Part shown: one piece after another, positions 7,716 to 16,130 of the stretch | Layout: every line of letters begins with the position of its first letter | Numbering within the stretch: position 1 is the stretch's first letter | DNA from: an uncultured Lachnospiraceae bacterium | Lineage (GTDB): Bacteria; Bacillota; Clostridia; Lachnospirales; Lachnospiraceae | Direction of reading: 5' to 3' | DNA: 64,000 nucleotides | NCBI GenBank assembly: GCA_934401915.1 | Contig: CAKRSV010000011.1 | Location: forward strand, 33,015-97,014 | Position numbers and translations under genes: made by a program | The notes under the pieces: generated by a model | What the model was told of the DNA's origin: nothing | Databases searched by the model: none | Seen by the model: the letters and a program-made list of their open reading frames with translations, nothing else

Positions 7716-9131
7716 ATGAGACAGACAGAACAGAAACTTACAATACGGCAGAAATTTTTCGGCGACAAAGCCTTCTATAAAATGATCCTGGCGATCGCCA
7801 TTCCTATTATGATCCAGAACGGGATCACCAACTTTGTCAGCCTGCTTGACAACATCATGATCGGGCGTATCGGAACGGAGCAGATGTCCGGCGTGGCTAT
7901 CGTGAATCAGCTTTTATTCGTTTACAACCTGTGTCTTTTTGGCGGCGTATCAGGCGCCGGTATCTTTACGGCACAGTATTTCGGACAGAAGAACCACGAA
8001 GGCGTGCGGCAGACCGTGCGCTACAAAATCTGGATGGTAACGATCGTCACCATTCTTACCGTGCTTCTTTTCCTTATGAAAGGCGAAGATCTCATCATGC
8101 TGTACCTCAAGGGCGAGGGCAGCGCCGAAAGCATTGCCGCTACTCTTTTATATGGAAAACAGTACCTTCAGATCATGCTGCTTGGCCTGCCGCCGTTTAT
8201 GATAGTGCAGGTTTATTCCAGCACGCTCCGCGAATGTGGACACACGATCGTTCCCATGAAAGCGGGCATTGCCGCCGTGTGCGTCAATCTGGTATTTAAC
8301 TACCTTCTGATCTATGGCAAATTTGGCTTTCCGGTCCTCGGCGTTCAGGGTGCTGCGATCGCTACGATCCTTTCCCGTTACGTGGAGGTGGCGATCATCC
8401 TGATCTACACGCACAGACATTCCGCCGAGCATCCTTTTGCAAAAGGACTGTACCGCACGCTAAAAGTGCCGGGCGCTCTTTTGACCAAGATCCTTATTAA
8501 GGGAACGCCGCTTCTGGTGAACGAAACCCTGTGGGCCGCCGGCATGGCGATCCTTGCACAGTGCTACTCCGTGCGCGGATTGAATGTCGTGGCTGCACAG
8601 AATATCTCGAACACCATTAACAACGTGTTTAACATCGTCTTTATCGCGCTGGGCGACTCCGTGGCGATCGTTGTCGGTCAGCTTCTCGGCGCCGGCAAGA
8701 TGGACGAGGCGAAGGACACCGACCGGAAGATGATCACCTTCTCCGTACTGTGCTGTACCGGCGTCGCTATTGCCATGTTCCTGACTGCGCCGCTGTTCCC
8801 TATGCTCTACAACACCACGGATGACGCCCGGCTTCTTGCCCGGTACTTCATCATGGTTGGCGCGTGCTTTATGCCGCAGAATGCCTTTTTGCACGCCGCA
8901 TACTTTACCCTGCGTTCCGGCGGCAAGACGATCATCACCTTCCTGTTTGACAGCGCCTTTATCTGTCTGGTGAGCGTCCCGATCGCTTACTGTCTGAGCC
9001 ACTATACGGCGCTCCCGGTAGTTGCCATCTTTATCTGTGTACAGCTTGCCGATCTGATCAAGTGCGTGATCGGATTTATTCTGGTGAAAAAGGGCGTCTG
9101 GATGCAAAACATTGTAAGCAATGAAGCGTGA
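7716..9131 (+). CDS. MATE-family multidrug/metabolite exporter
   Basis: 471 aa, the usual size of MATE antiporters, with about twelve hydrophobic segments in two halves. The N-terminal half has the typical MIQNGITNFVSLLDNIMIGR start and the second half repeats the pattern (ISNTINNVFNIVFIALGDSV, then GQLLGAGK). These proteins export drugs or small organic molecules using a sodium or proton gradient. The ATG at 7716 has no strong ribosome site nearby; GGGAGG lies 30 bp upstream. It is transcribed divergently from the restriction-modification operon and appears monocistronic. Substrate unknown. Confidence 0.93.
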   Translation: MRQTEQKLTIRQKFFGDKAFYKMILAIAIPIMIQNGITNFVSLLDNIMIGRIGTEQMSGVAIVNQLLFVYNLCLFGGVSGAGIFTAQYFGQKNHEGVRQTVRYKIWMVTIVTILTVLLFLMKGEDLIMLYLKGEGSAESIAATLLYGKQYLQIMLLGLPPFMIVQVYSSTLRECGHTIVPMKAGIAAVCVNLVFNYLLIYGKFGFPVLGVQGAAIATILSRYVEVAIILIYTHRHSAEHPFAKGLYRTLKVPGALLTKILIKGTPLLVNETLWAAGMAILAQCYSVRGLNVVAAQNISNTINNVFNIVFIALGDSVAIVVGQLLGAGKMDEAKDTDRKMITFSVLCCTGVAIAMFLTAPLFPMLYNTTDDARLLARYFIMVGACFMPQNAFLHAAYFTLRSGGKTIITFLFDSAFICLVSVPIAYCLSHYTALPVVAIFICVQLADLIKCVIGFILVKKGVWMQNIVSNEA

Positions 9132-9353
9132 TAAGCGTAGATCAGATAACCGGAGAATGTCGTTTTTCGCATTGGATTTCGAATTGATGAAGAAAATAAT
9201 GCGGGAAGAAATTATTGAAAAATCAAGACTAAAATGATGGATTTTGAATGAATTGCCGAAAGGAATTTTCGATAAATCAGAAAATTGTATGACAAGGATA
9301 TATTTTTATAAAATAGAAATACTGTTAAAATTATGATTTTTATATCCTAATAG

Positions 9354-9578
9354 TTGCTTTATCTGCTTGTAAGCGAAAAGCTACCTGCAAAAGAAATGGT
9401 CAGACGAGCAGTTTACAGCAAAATAGGAAAGTTACGTAAAAGTGATATTGCAGAACTATGTCCTTCCATAGGGATCAAATCCGTAGAGCTGGCTTTGAAA
9501 CAATTAGTAGAAGAAGGCGTCCTTTTAAAGAAGGGCGCCGGAAGAGCTACCTTCTATGTTCGCAGCGATTCAGAGTGA
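9354..9578 (+). pseudogene. Winged-helix C-terminal remnant of a Fic-family protein
   Basis: 74 codons from a TTG with no convincing ribosome site. The segment KIGKLRKSDIAELCPSIGI, then ALKQLVEEGVLLKKGAGRAT and FYVR is the winged-helix tail found at the end of many Fic (AMP-transferase) proteins, where GAGR-T-YVR closes the chain. The Fic catalytic motif HPFxxGN is absent from the window, so this is a detached tail, probably not functional. The preceding 220 bp (9132-9353) is AT-rich and holds no recognisable N-terminal part. Confidence 0.5.
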
Positions 9579-9669
9579 AAATCATTGTAAAGAGGCGGAC
9601 TTCGAAAAAGAAACCTGCAATAGGATACCATCATGTAAACTATAAATCAAAGATTGTGAAGGAAAAAAT

Positions 9670-10416
9670 ATGAGCGAGTGGAATGCAGTATTGTACGATA
9701 ATAAACATGATTTTGTTGCCGAATACGGAAAAGGACTTTTAGAGTTTGTGCCCAAGAATAAAACGCAAAGTATATTGGACCTAGGCTGTGGAACGGGCAC
9801 TCTTACTTCACAATTAGCAGATTTTGCAGATACGGTTGTCGGTATTGACAGCTCTGCAAATATGATAGAAAAAGCCCGGAAGCAATATCCTGATATCAGG
9901 TTTATGGTCTGTGACGCCCTCGCATTGCCATTTGAGGAACAGTTCGATGTTGTTTTTTCAAATGCAGTCTTCCACTGGATAGCCGACCATGACGTTTTGC
10001 TGGATCAGGTGCATAACGTGTTGAAAGCAAATGGATTATTGGTATGTGAATTTGGCGCGAATGGAAATATTGCGACAATCGAGAGTACATTTATGAGCAC
10101 TTGCCTGGAACTTGGGTATGAATATAAGCCCAAATTTAATTTCCCGACAAGGGAACATTTCGCTGATCTATTGATAAAGAACGATTTTATAATTGATAAA
10201 ATATATGATTATGACAGACCCACGCCCTTAAAGGATAGCGAGCGCGGGTTAGCTAACTGGATGAAGCAATTTTTTGCATCAGATTTAGGATTGATGACAG
10301 AAAAGATGCAGGAAGAGATCATTAAAAGAGTCGAGACTTTCACCAAGGACTCCCTTTGGAATGGAAGTGAATGGATTGCTGATTATCGCAGATTAAGGGT
10401 AATCGCGCATATATGA
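9670..10416 (+). CDS. Class I SAM-dependent methyltransferase (trans-aconitate methyltransferase-like)
   Basis: 248 aa behind AAGGAAAAAAT-ATG. The Rossmann SAM-binding site is clear: ILDLGCGTGTLTSQLADFA at about 36-54, the acidic VGIDSS after the second strand, FMVCDALALPF (motif II region) and FDVVFSNAVFHWI at about 95-107. The latter, with an HWI-D step, is typical of Tam-like small-molecule methyltransferases. Substrate cannot be inferred; no biosynthetic neighbours are present. Base composition is lower in GC than the sugar island, fitting an acquired gene. Confidence 0.85.
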   Translation: MSEWNAVLYDNKHDFVAEYGKGLLEFVPKNKTQSILDLGCGTGTLTSQLADFADTVVGIDSSANMIEKARKQYPDIRFMVCDALALPFEEQFDVVFSNAVFHWIADHDVLLDQVHNVLKANGLLVCEFGANGNIATIESTFMSTCLELGYEYKPKFNFPTREHFADLLIKNDFIIDKIYDYDRPTPLKDSERGLANWMKQFFASDLGLMTEKMQEEIIKRVETFTKDSLWNGSEWIADYRRLRVIAHI

Positions 10417-10422
10417 TCTTCC

Positions 10423-10599
10423 TGCAAGAAATGTCCTTATTCATATTCTCTTTGTTCAGTGTTCCTTCTGCCTCAATCAACAGACGCTTAACAAGTTTTG
10501 TTAGTATTAGTCTATGTCGTGTTCCCTTCGGAATTATTGCGAAATCTCATTCAGTAAGATATGTAATCCCGTCGTCAGTCACAATATCGAATTCACCCC
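10423..10599 (-). pseudogene. Decayed cupin-domain protein
   Basis: A minus-strand frame reads GEFDIVTDDGITYLTE, then TGA, then DFAIIPKGTRHRLI, then RLLIEAEGTLNKEN. The IPKGTxHR turn and the LLIE-xGTLN ending are those of small cupins related to mannose-6-phosphate isomerase. The TGA replaces what is normally Gly in EGDF, a one-base change from GGA. No start codon or N-terminal half is visible. It overlaps nothing intact and fills most of the 230-bp gap after the methyltransferase gene. Confidence 0.45.
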
Positions 10600-10647
10600 T
10601 CTATGCAATAAAACATTTCATCTGACAACTCATGAACATGGACGGTT

Positions 10648-11187
10648 TTAATCACAATTACATATTTTCAATTTCAATTCTTCCTTTGTAATAGAACAAA
10701 TTACCAGGTTTTTACGTTCTCCTGAAGCAATATCAATTCTTCTGTTTCTAAGCTCTCCATCAAATTGAAAGCCCAGCTTTTTCAATAAATTTCCAGAAGC
10801 CGTATTACTTATATTATATTTTGCTTCAAGCATATACATATCTCTTTTCACCAAATATTCTTGAATAATGCACTGTAATGCCTCAAATGCGTACCCTCTA
10901 TTTTGAAAACGTTCACCAATCACATACCCTATCTCTCCAATTCCAAGCTGTATGTACGGTATATCAATCGTTACATATCCGATACAATTCTTACTCTCTT
11001 TTTCCAAAATAAGCCATGCATTTTTATTCTTCGACCAGGCATCTACAAATGCTTCCATCTGCTTTTCTTCTGCTGGATAACCAAGTATATATTTTCCAAG
11101 CTTTTTATCTTTTCCCCACCCCTCAAGGCAGGAATGCGTATCTTCCGCCACAAAATTTCGTATTAATAATCTATTTGTCTCAAGCAT
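10648..11187 (-). CDS. GNAT N-acetyltransferase, RimJ/RimL-like
   Basis: 179 aa from the ATG at 11187, chosen because AGAGGAAA lies 7 nt upstream; a start at 11214 would add nine residues without a site. It opens MLETNRLLIRNFVAED, the standard beginning of ribosomal-protein-type acetyltransferases, followed by the acetyl-CoA region (IGYVIGERFQNRGYAFEAL) and a LLKKLGFQFDGE C-terminal strand. Such enzymes acetylate N-terminal amines or aminoglycoside-like small molecules; the substrate is open. Directly upstream begins a structured repeat element. Confidence 0.85.
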   Translation of the reverse strand: MLETNRLLIRNFVAEDTHSCLEGWGKDKKLGKYILGYPAEEKQMEAFVDAWSKNKNAWLILEKESKNCIGYVTIDIPYIQLGIGEIGYVIGERFQNRGYAFEALQCIIQEYLVKRDMYMLEAKYNISNTASGNLLKKLGFQFDGELRNRRIDIASGERKNLVICSITKEELKLKICNCD

Positions 11188-11208
11188 ATTTATTTCCTCT
11201 AAAGATTT

Positions 11209-11380
11209 CGACAAACTGGAATTTGCGCGTTTCTACAAGCGGTGCGCGGATGAAGCATAATGTGCATGGGAGCTTGCTCACAAATGCACATTTATGCGAA
11301 CAGACGCATAGCGCGACAGCGCGTCATGAGTATGCAGCGCAGCGGAATACGAATGACACCGAAACGACAAACTTGAATTT
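11209..11380. repeat. Structured intergenic element bounded by 16-bp direct repeats
   Basis: CGACAAACTGGAATTT (11209-11224) recurs with one mismatch at 11365-11380. Between them lies a GC-richer segment unlike its AT-rich flanks, with successive hairpins: AATGTGCAT/ATGCACATT (11259-11292, with inner GAGC-TT-GCTC), TATGCG/CGCATA (11293-11310) and CGCG/CGCG (11312-11323). No frame here encodes a recognisable protein. It could be a small non-autonomous mobile element or an RNA; neither is proven. Confidence 0.5.
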
Positions 11381-11396
11381 AGGTGTAACTAAAGTC

Positions 11397-12215
11397 TTAT
11401 CTTATATACCCCTTTCTTCGAGCATAATCTCCAATTATAAAAGCAACTGCTATAATCAACAAAATAAATATAGATAATATATCCCAAATATCAATTACCG
11501 CCTCGCCAATCATTTTTGATAATATACTATTTATCAAAAGTGTAAATGGAATAGCAAACAAGAATGTGATTCCTGTTGCCAAAAACTTTCGTTCTTTAAG
11601 TCGATAATATAAAGCATAAATTATCCAGAGAAATGCAAGTGAGATAGTCGACATAATCACACCTATGCTGAACACCTCATTCACTTTTATCAAAATACTT
11701 AATATGTACATAAATGGTACTATAATTATACTAATAGCAATCATCGCCACCAGCACTCCCTTTTTTCCCAACAATATAACCGGAAACGATGCGATCCATG
11801 TAACCAATATAGAACTAAGCACAATTAATGACCATGTCAATGTTCCCGAAATGGCAATATCACATATGCAACATACCATAATGCCAATTATCATAGCGAT
11901 TGTGTATATTGTTGATATTATTGCATTCTTGTTCATGTTGTTCTCATCTTTTCTTTTTAATTCAATGAGATTTTCATTGACCTTCTCTTCGTAATTATTC
12001 ATTTCTATCCTCTCCCCACTCAACAATTCGTTAACCGTAACACCTAAAATATTGCAAAGTTCCAACATGATAGATGAATCAGGCATACATTTTCCTGTCT
12101 CCCATTTGGAAACAGCTCTGTCAGTAATATTTAACTTTTCTGCTAATTGCGCTTGTGTCAAACCTTTTTCTTTTCTACAACCAGCAATAAACTTTCCTGT
12201 ATCAATTTGATTCAT
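11397..12215 (-). CDS. XRE regulator fused to a multi-pass membrane domain
   Basis: 272 aa. Residues 8-65 are a Cro/C1 helix-turn-helix (CRKEKGLTQAQLAEKLNITD, then RAVSKWETGK) ending in NELLSGE. After a charged linker (70-95) come about six hydrophobic segments from residue 97 to 265, ending in a basic tail. This HTH-plus-membrane architecture is common in Clostridia next to exporters and stress genes, and probably ties DNA binding to a membrane signal, but no ligand is known. It has no obvious operon partner here. The hydrophobic half is AT-rich. Confidence 0.85.
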   Translation of the reverse strand: MNQIDTGKFIAGCRKEKGLTQAQLAEKLNITDRAVSKWETGKCMPDSSIMLELCNILGVTVNELLSGERIEMNNYEEKVNENLIELKRKDENNMNKNAIISTIYTIAMIIGIMVCCICDIAISGTLTWSLIVLSSILVTWIASFPVILLGKKGVLVAMIAISIIIVPFMYILSILIKVNEVFSIGVIMSTISLAFLWIIYALYYRLKERKFLATGITFLFAIPFTLLINSILSKMIGEAVIDIWDILSIFILLIIAVAFIIGDYARRKGYIR

Positions 12216-12314
12216 GAAAATATGCCTCCTTTCATGATTTACTCTACAATTTCTATCAATTTTTGTACACGAACCGTAAGTAGAATTATCAAACTCAACC
12301 TTCAGTTGGGGACA

Positions 12315-12680
12315 CTAAATAGAGGTTCCTATGTGCTTGTCCAATCTCCATTGTGGTGCCGTGCCGTCATCGGCATAATATTCATCCATTACCACAATTT
12401 TATCATCTTTTGTCTGTATAAACGAAGTTACATGGAAAGAAACACTCCTGTCTTTGGGGTAAATGTTTGTAACCGTAATAATCAACTCATTCAGCGTTTC
12501 GATCCTTTCTACGATTCCGTCCCACTCACCAGGATATTCACAGTTTGCAATGATAAATTCGTCCACAGTAAAATGCTCGTTTGTACAATGCCAATTCACA
12601 TAAGCGTCCTTGTGAAAGTATTTTCTGATCTCTTTCTCATCCTGCGCAAGAACAGCCTTCCAAAACTCTTTTATATTCAT
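12315..12680 (-). CDS. NTF2/SnoaL-like fold protein
   Basis: 121 aa beginning MNIKEFWKAVLAQDEKEIRK, followed by HKDAYVNWHCTNEHF and a set of alternating strands ending DEYYADDGTAPQW. This is the pattern of nuclear-transport-factor-2-like small alpha+beta proteins found as hypothetical enzymes or binding proteins in Firmicutes. No catalytic residues can be assigned. It lies just downstream of a frameshifted acetyltransferase on the same strand. The gap 12216-12314 contains no further gene. Confidence 0.7.
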   Translation of the reverse strand: MNIKEFWKAVLAQDEKEIRKYFHKDAYVNWHCTNEHFTVDEFIIANCEYPGEWDGIVERIETLNELIITVTNIYPKDRSVSFHVTSFIQTKDDKIVVMDEYYADDGTAPQWRLDKHIGTSI

Positions 12681-12761
12681 GTTAGCTCCGTGGTTTATTA
12701 TCCTACAATTTTCTACCGATCGTTATGATTGATAAAAAGAAAGTTGCTGATTATAGCTCTT

Positions 12762-13231
12762 TCAGGTAAAACGATTCATCGTGCTGTGCTGTGTCAAACA
12801 CGGCTTGTCAACTCTATGAAAACCCATTTTCTCATACAATTTCAAAGCTACAGAAAGATTCGTATGCGTTTCAAGGTACAGATTTTTGTATCCGGCGGAT
12901 CTTGCCCAATCTTCAGCGATCCGCATCAGGTCTTTCCCATAGCCTTTTCCTTTGACAGAGTCATCCAGATAGAGCTTTTGCAGTTCCGCACAAGCCTCGA
13001 TTCCTTCAAGTTCTGCAATACCAACGCCGCCGATAATCTGTCCATTTTCACCAACTGCGACAAAATAAACGCGCTTCTTTGGATTGCTGTTATAATAATC
13101 GCTCAAATGATCTAATTCTGGGTCGAAATACGCTGTTCCGGGAATATTTAAATGAAGCTCTTCCAGATTTGAGCGGATGATCCTGGCAATTTGTGCATCG
13201 TCTGCGGGTTCTATTTTTTATAATTTAACAT
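12762..13231 (-). pseudogene. GNAT N-acetyltransferase with a one-base frameshift near its start
   Basis: The conserved body is open to 12762 and carries the acetyl-CoA motif (DDSVKGKGYGKDLMRIAEDW) and KLYEKMGFH. Upstream the same frame reads EPADDAQIARIIRSNLEELH and LNIPGTAYFDPELDHL, the normal N-terminus of this family, but has no start. The natural start, ATG at 13229-13231 behind GAGGTAAG, is one frame off: it meets TAG after six codons at a run of six A (13214-13219 on the plus strand as T). One extra A would restore a 156-residue protein. A homopolymer sequencing error, a true mutation or slippage are all possible; shorter internal starts (TTG at 13106) would lack the first quarter. Confidence 0.7.
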
Positions 13232-13255
13232 AATACTTACCTCTTCAAATCTCAA

Positions 13256-13738
13256 TTATAACCGTGTGTATTCTGCAGCATTACCGTGCGTTTGAATTAT
13301 TTCCATCAAATCGTCAGTCTGCATCCAAACGGTTGCTGTATTATCATTTGGATGAACACCGATTTTATTTCCTGTAAATTCAGCGTCCAGATAAAAATGA
13401 ACCCTGTGTTCCGCATCGTTTAAAAGTCCAAGCGGAGAAACTGAACCAGGTGTCAGCTGCATGATAGCAAGCAAATCTTCCGCAGATGCAAAAGATAATG
13501 CACGCAGGCCTTGTTGTTTACGAAACTCTTTTAAATCAACCCTTTTATCGCCTTTAACAGTTATCAAATAATAATTACGTTTTTTGTCATCACGAACAAA
13601 CAGATTTTTTGCATCCCATTCCGGATAAGGCAGGTCAACAGAATCCAGTTCTTCCATATTGAAAACTGCCTTATGTTCAGTAATTTCATACTCGATATTA
13701 TGTTCATCTAAATAGTGATATATATCTGTCTTATCCAT
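13256..13738 (-). CDS. Prolyl-tRNA editing domain protein (YbaK/ProX-type deacylase)
   Basis: 160 aa behind GGAGG with 6-nt spacing. It matches stand-alone ProX/PrdX-type editing proteins that hydrolyse mis-acylated Ala-tRNA(Pro). The recognisable stretches are EYEITEHKAVFNMEEL, KNLFVRDDKKRNYYLITVKG (with the conserved Lys in FVRDDKK), FASAEDLLAIMQLTPGSVSP and LDAEF. It acts in the cytoplasm beside prolyl-tRNA synthetase. No operon partner is evident. Well conserved in Lachnospiraceae, so probably functional. Confidence 0.88.
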   Translation of the reverse strand: MDKTDIYHYLDEHNIEYEITEHKAVFNMEELDSVDLPYPEWDAKNLFVRDDKKRNYYLITVKGDKRVDLKEFRKQQGLRALSFASAEDLLAIMQLTPGSVSPLGLLNDAEHRVHFYLDAEFTGNKIGVHPNDNTATVWMQTDDLMEIIQTHGNAAEYTRL

Positions 13739-13923
13739 ATTCTATCCTCCATTATATCCCAAGTTATCAAACTCATTCTATCTCCCATCTTCTTCCCCTT
13801 CGGACATAATATGCTTTTCTTCAATTTTACTTTTATATGCTATGTGCATTTCTTCAACGTTTTATTCGTTCGATTTATGCAAATGTTCAATTTAATTTTT
13901 AATAATGGTAAAGCCTGACCTTC

Positions 13924-14358
13924 TTACGCCAAAAATATCTGAATCAAGTTGCAAAGCAGTTTGATTCCATAAATAATAATCACAACGCCGCAGATGCGGT
14001 TCAGCCATGTCACAATAAAAGCCGAACCCACAATTTTCCAAAGTGGCTGGTTTACATCTTTTCCACCGCTTAAATCTGCTTTGGAGCGGACAAGTCCAAC
14101 GCCTATGTAAATGACCAGCAGACCTCCGCATCCAAGGATGATCTTCTGCAACCATGGAAAAGCCTCCATCAAAGCGCCGACGCCAAGAAAGCAGGCAAGC
14201 GCGAGCGAGATGTCCCAAAAGATGACGATCAGCGCCGTTGCTATTGCACGCCGTAGTTTCTGGCTCATGGCGCTGTTAATGACAAACAGGTTCTGCATAC
14301 CGATCGGAGCCACATAAGCAAGCCCCAGAGAAAGACCTTGAAAATAAATGGATATCAC
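13924..14358 (-). pseudogene. LysE/ArgO-family amino-acid exporter with an internal in-frame deletion
   Basis: 144 codons from a GTG behind AAGGAGG, against about 200 in the family. The first part is normal (APIGMQNLFVINSAMSQ; membrane segments to about 120) up to SAFIVTWLN. In the family TWLN is followed by Pro-Gln and about 60 residues covering two membrane helices, but here it runs straight into RICGVVIIIYGIKLL, which is the last helix. The junction keeps the frame. With five membrane segments reduced to about three or four, transport activity is unlikely. Confidence 0.7.
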
Positions 14359-14486
14359 CTTCTACGGAAACCTCCTTTTCGTCACATTCGCAGGGGCGCA
14401 ATTCTTTGTCCGTATAGACCCGCAGTGTATGCTCCGCCTTTTCTTTCATTCCGCTTGCTGCTGCAAAAACATTTCAGCCAAACTGT

Positions 14487-14642
14487 CTACACCATATCGA
14501 GCAATTCATCAAGAGTCTGCGCATCCTCTGAACCTTTTAATAATTCTGCTGATGGAGCGTCCGCATCTATGTTAAATAACAGTTTTAATATTGCCCTGAC
14601 CATTTCCTTTATCATTCTCATGATATAATCTTGTTCAAACAA
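14487..14642 (-). pseudogene. Truncated DUF6483-like protein
   Basis: A 51-codon frame starts at TTG 14642 behind AAGGAGAAG and reads FEQDYIMRMIKEMVRAILKL, then LLKGSEDAQTLDELLDMV, stop. This is the N-terminal start of a small conserved Firmicute family (DUF6483 in my recollection) that normally exceeds 100 residues. After the stop, similar sequence (DSLAEMFLQQQAE) continues in another frame, so a frameshift or deletion has cut it. The region 14643-14849 up to the next gene contains nothing else identifiable. Confidence 0.45.
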
Positions 14643-14849
14643 TTTTCTTCTCCTTTCCGCTTTCGAGATTCGCAGAAAGGATCCATTATCTATCCACGTA
14701 TCATCCCTTATTTTTAATTCTACCCCATCAGTCTACACTTGGAAACGGGAAATCTGGACTTTTTTCTCAAACACCTTCCTCTCCGTCATATCTTTTCTTA
14801 TATAGCGAAATTGTGGTATTATGGTAAATCATAGAGAAAGAGATTTTTT

Positions 14850-15785
14850 ATGGAACGGACTCTTACCTATATTGCAGATAATTCCATAGCGCCCTTGCCG
14901 GTCAGCCAGTTTCTGAAACAGAAGGGCTTTTCCTCCCACAATCTGGTGCAGCTTAAAAAAGATCCGACTGCCGTGCTGGCTAACGGGATCCCCTGCTTTA
15001 TGAATCATGTACTGCAACCGGGCGATACCCTGACGCTGCAGATCCGTGAGTATCGTTCCTCTGAAAAAATTCCTCCCGTGAACCTGCCACTGGACATTGT
15101 CTACGAGGATGAGGATCTGCTGGTGATCAACAAACCGGCCGGAATGCCGATCCACCCTTCTATGAATCATTATTACAATTCCATGGCCAACGCTCTTGCT
15201 TATTATTTTGAGCGACAAAACTGCCCTTTCGTCTTCCGCTGTATTAATCGGTTGGACCGGGATACCTCAGGACTGACTATCGTGGCAAAACATTCTGTCA
15301 GCGCCGGGATGCTGTCTGCCATGATTGCCAACAAAGCCACTTCCGGCATCACACGGGAATATCTTGCCATTGTGAAAGGCTCGGTACAGCCGCCTAATGG
15401 CACGATCACCGCACCACTGGGGCGCAAAGAGGGTTCTGTCATCGAGCGTACCGTAGATTTTGAAAAGGGCGAATCTGCCGTTACGCATTACAAAGTTCTG
15501 GAAGAAAAAAACGGGCACAGCCTGGTCTCCCTGATCCTGGAAACCGGCCGCACCCATCAGATACGGATTCATATGAAATATCTGGGTTATCCCCTGATCG
15601 GAGATTATCTGTACAACCCGGATATGGAGCGGATACAACGCCAGGCGCTGCATGCCTGGCGTCTGACCTTCCGCCATCCCATCACAGGAAAAATACTGGA
15701 GTTTACCGCACCGTTGCCAGAGGATATGGCAGCTGTTTTTTCATCCCCTATTTTTCCTACAGTGGATCAATCACTAAAAAGTTAG
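14850..15785 (+). CDS. RluA/RluD-family pseudouridine synthase
   Basis: 311 aa. After an S4-like N-terminal portion (SQFLKQKGFSSHNLVQLKKD) comes the catalytic domain with EDEDLLVINKPAGMPIHPS and the active-site motif CINRLDRDTSGL, where Asp136 is the nucleophile, then GRTHQIRIHMKYLGYPLIGD. Enzymes of this family convert uridine to pseudouridine in 23S rRNA or tRNA. The target base cannot be read from the sequence. It is monocistronic, with an intrinsic terminator 34 bp after the stop. Confidence 0.93.
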   Translation: MERTLTYIADNSIAPLPVSQFLKQKGFSSHNLVQLKKDPTAVLANGIPCFMNHVLQPGDTLTLQIREYRSSEKIPPVNLPLDIVYEDEDLLVINKPAGMPIHPSMNHYYNSMANALAYYFERQNCPFVFRCINRLDRDTSGLTIVAKHSVSAGMLSAMIANKATSGITREYLAIVKGSVQPPNGTITAPLGRKEGSVIERTVDFEKGESAVTHYKVLEEKNGHSLVSLILETGRTHQIRIHMKYLGYPLIGDYLYNPDMERIQRQALHAWRLTFRHPITGKILEFTAPLPEDMAAVFSSPIFPTVDQSLKS

Positions 15786-15818
15786 GTTTGTAAATTGCTC
15801 TTATTTTTTATATGATAA

Positions 15819-15847
15819 TTGCCACCATTAAATGGTGGCAACTTTTT
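15819..15847 (+). terminator. Intrinsic terminator of the pseudouridine synthase gene
   Basis: TTGCCACCATT and AATGGTGGCAA form an 11-bp perfect stem followed by CTTTTT. The convergent DUF2442 gene ends within it, so the hairpin probably insulates both. Confidence 0.88.
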
Positions 15848-16121
15848 ATGCAATCTTTTCACTTATATTTTTTAACTCATATAACATTTCTGGATCTATA
15901 TCCAAACACTTGCTGCAATCTCTGGTCCCAGTTACATCCCAAGCCAACGTCCCATTCAAAATAGTACATGCATTCATAAAAAAATTAATATCCTTCAATG
16001 GTTCAAAAACTTTCTTTTTCAATAACGTTTTGGCATCATAACATACAATCTTTCCATCTTCAAAATATACATATACGGTATAGTCCTCATACGGAATTAC
16101 CTGCACAATATCATGAAACAT
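15846..16121 (-). CDS. DUF2442 protein
   Basis: 91 aa, second gene of a two-gene unit with the DUF4160 gene, 9 bp apart. It shows VYVYFEDGKIVCYDAKTLLK and GTLAWDVTGTRDCSKCLDID, the typical spacing of DUF2442 proteins, small beta-rich proteins of unknown activity. DUF4160/DUF2442 pairs recur widely on mobile DNA and have been suggested to be toxin-antitoxin-like; that function is inferred from arrangement only. Confidence 0.82.
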   Translation of the reverse strand: MFHDIVQVIPYEDYTVYVYFEDGKIVCYDAKTLLKKKVFEPLKDINFFMNACTILNGTLAWDVTGTRDCSKCLDIDPEMLYELKNISEKIA

Positions 16122-16130
16122 ATATGCCTC

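Noticed and set aside
10903..10916. TTGAAAACGTTCAC, close to a CcpA (cre) site
   Set aside because: It lies in the middle of an acetyltransferase gene far from any promoter; probably chance.
13715..13918. Hydrophobic plus-strand frame of 67 codons
   Set aside because: AT-rich noncoding sequence between two minus-strand genes gives such frames by chance; no site or homology.
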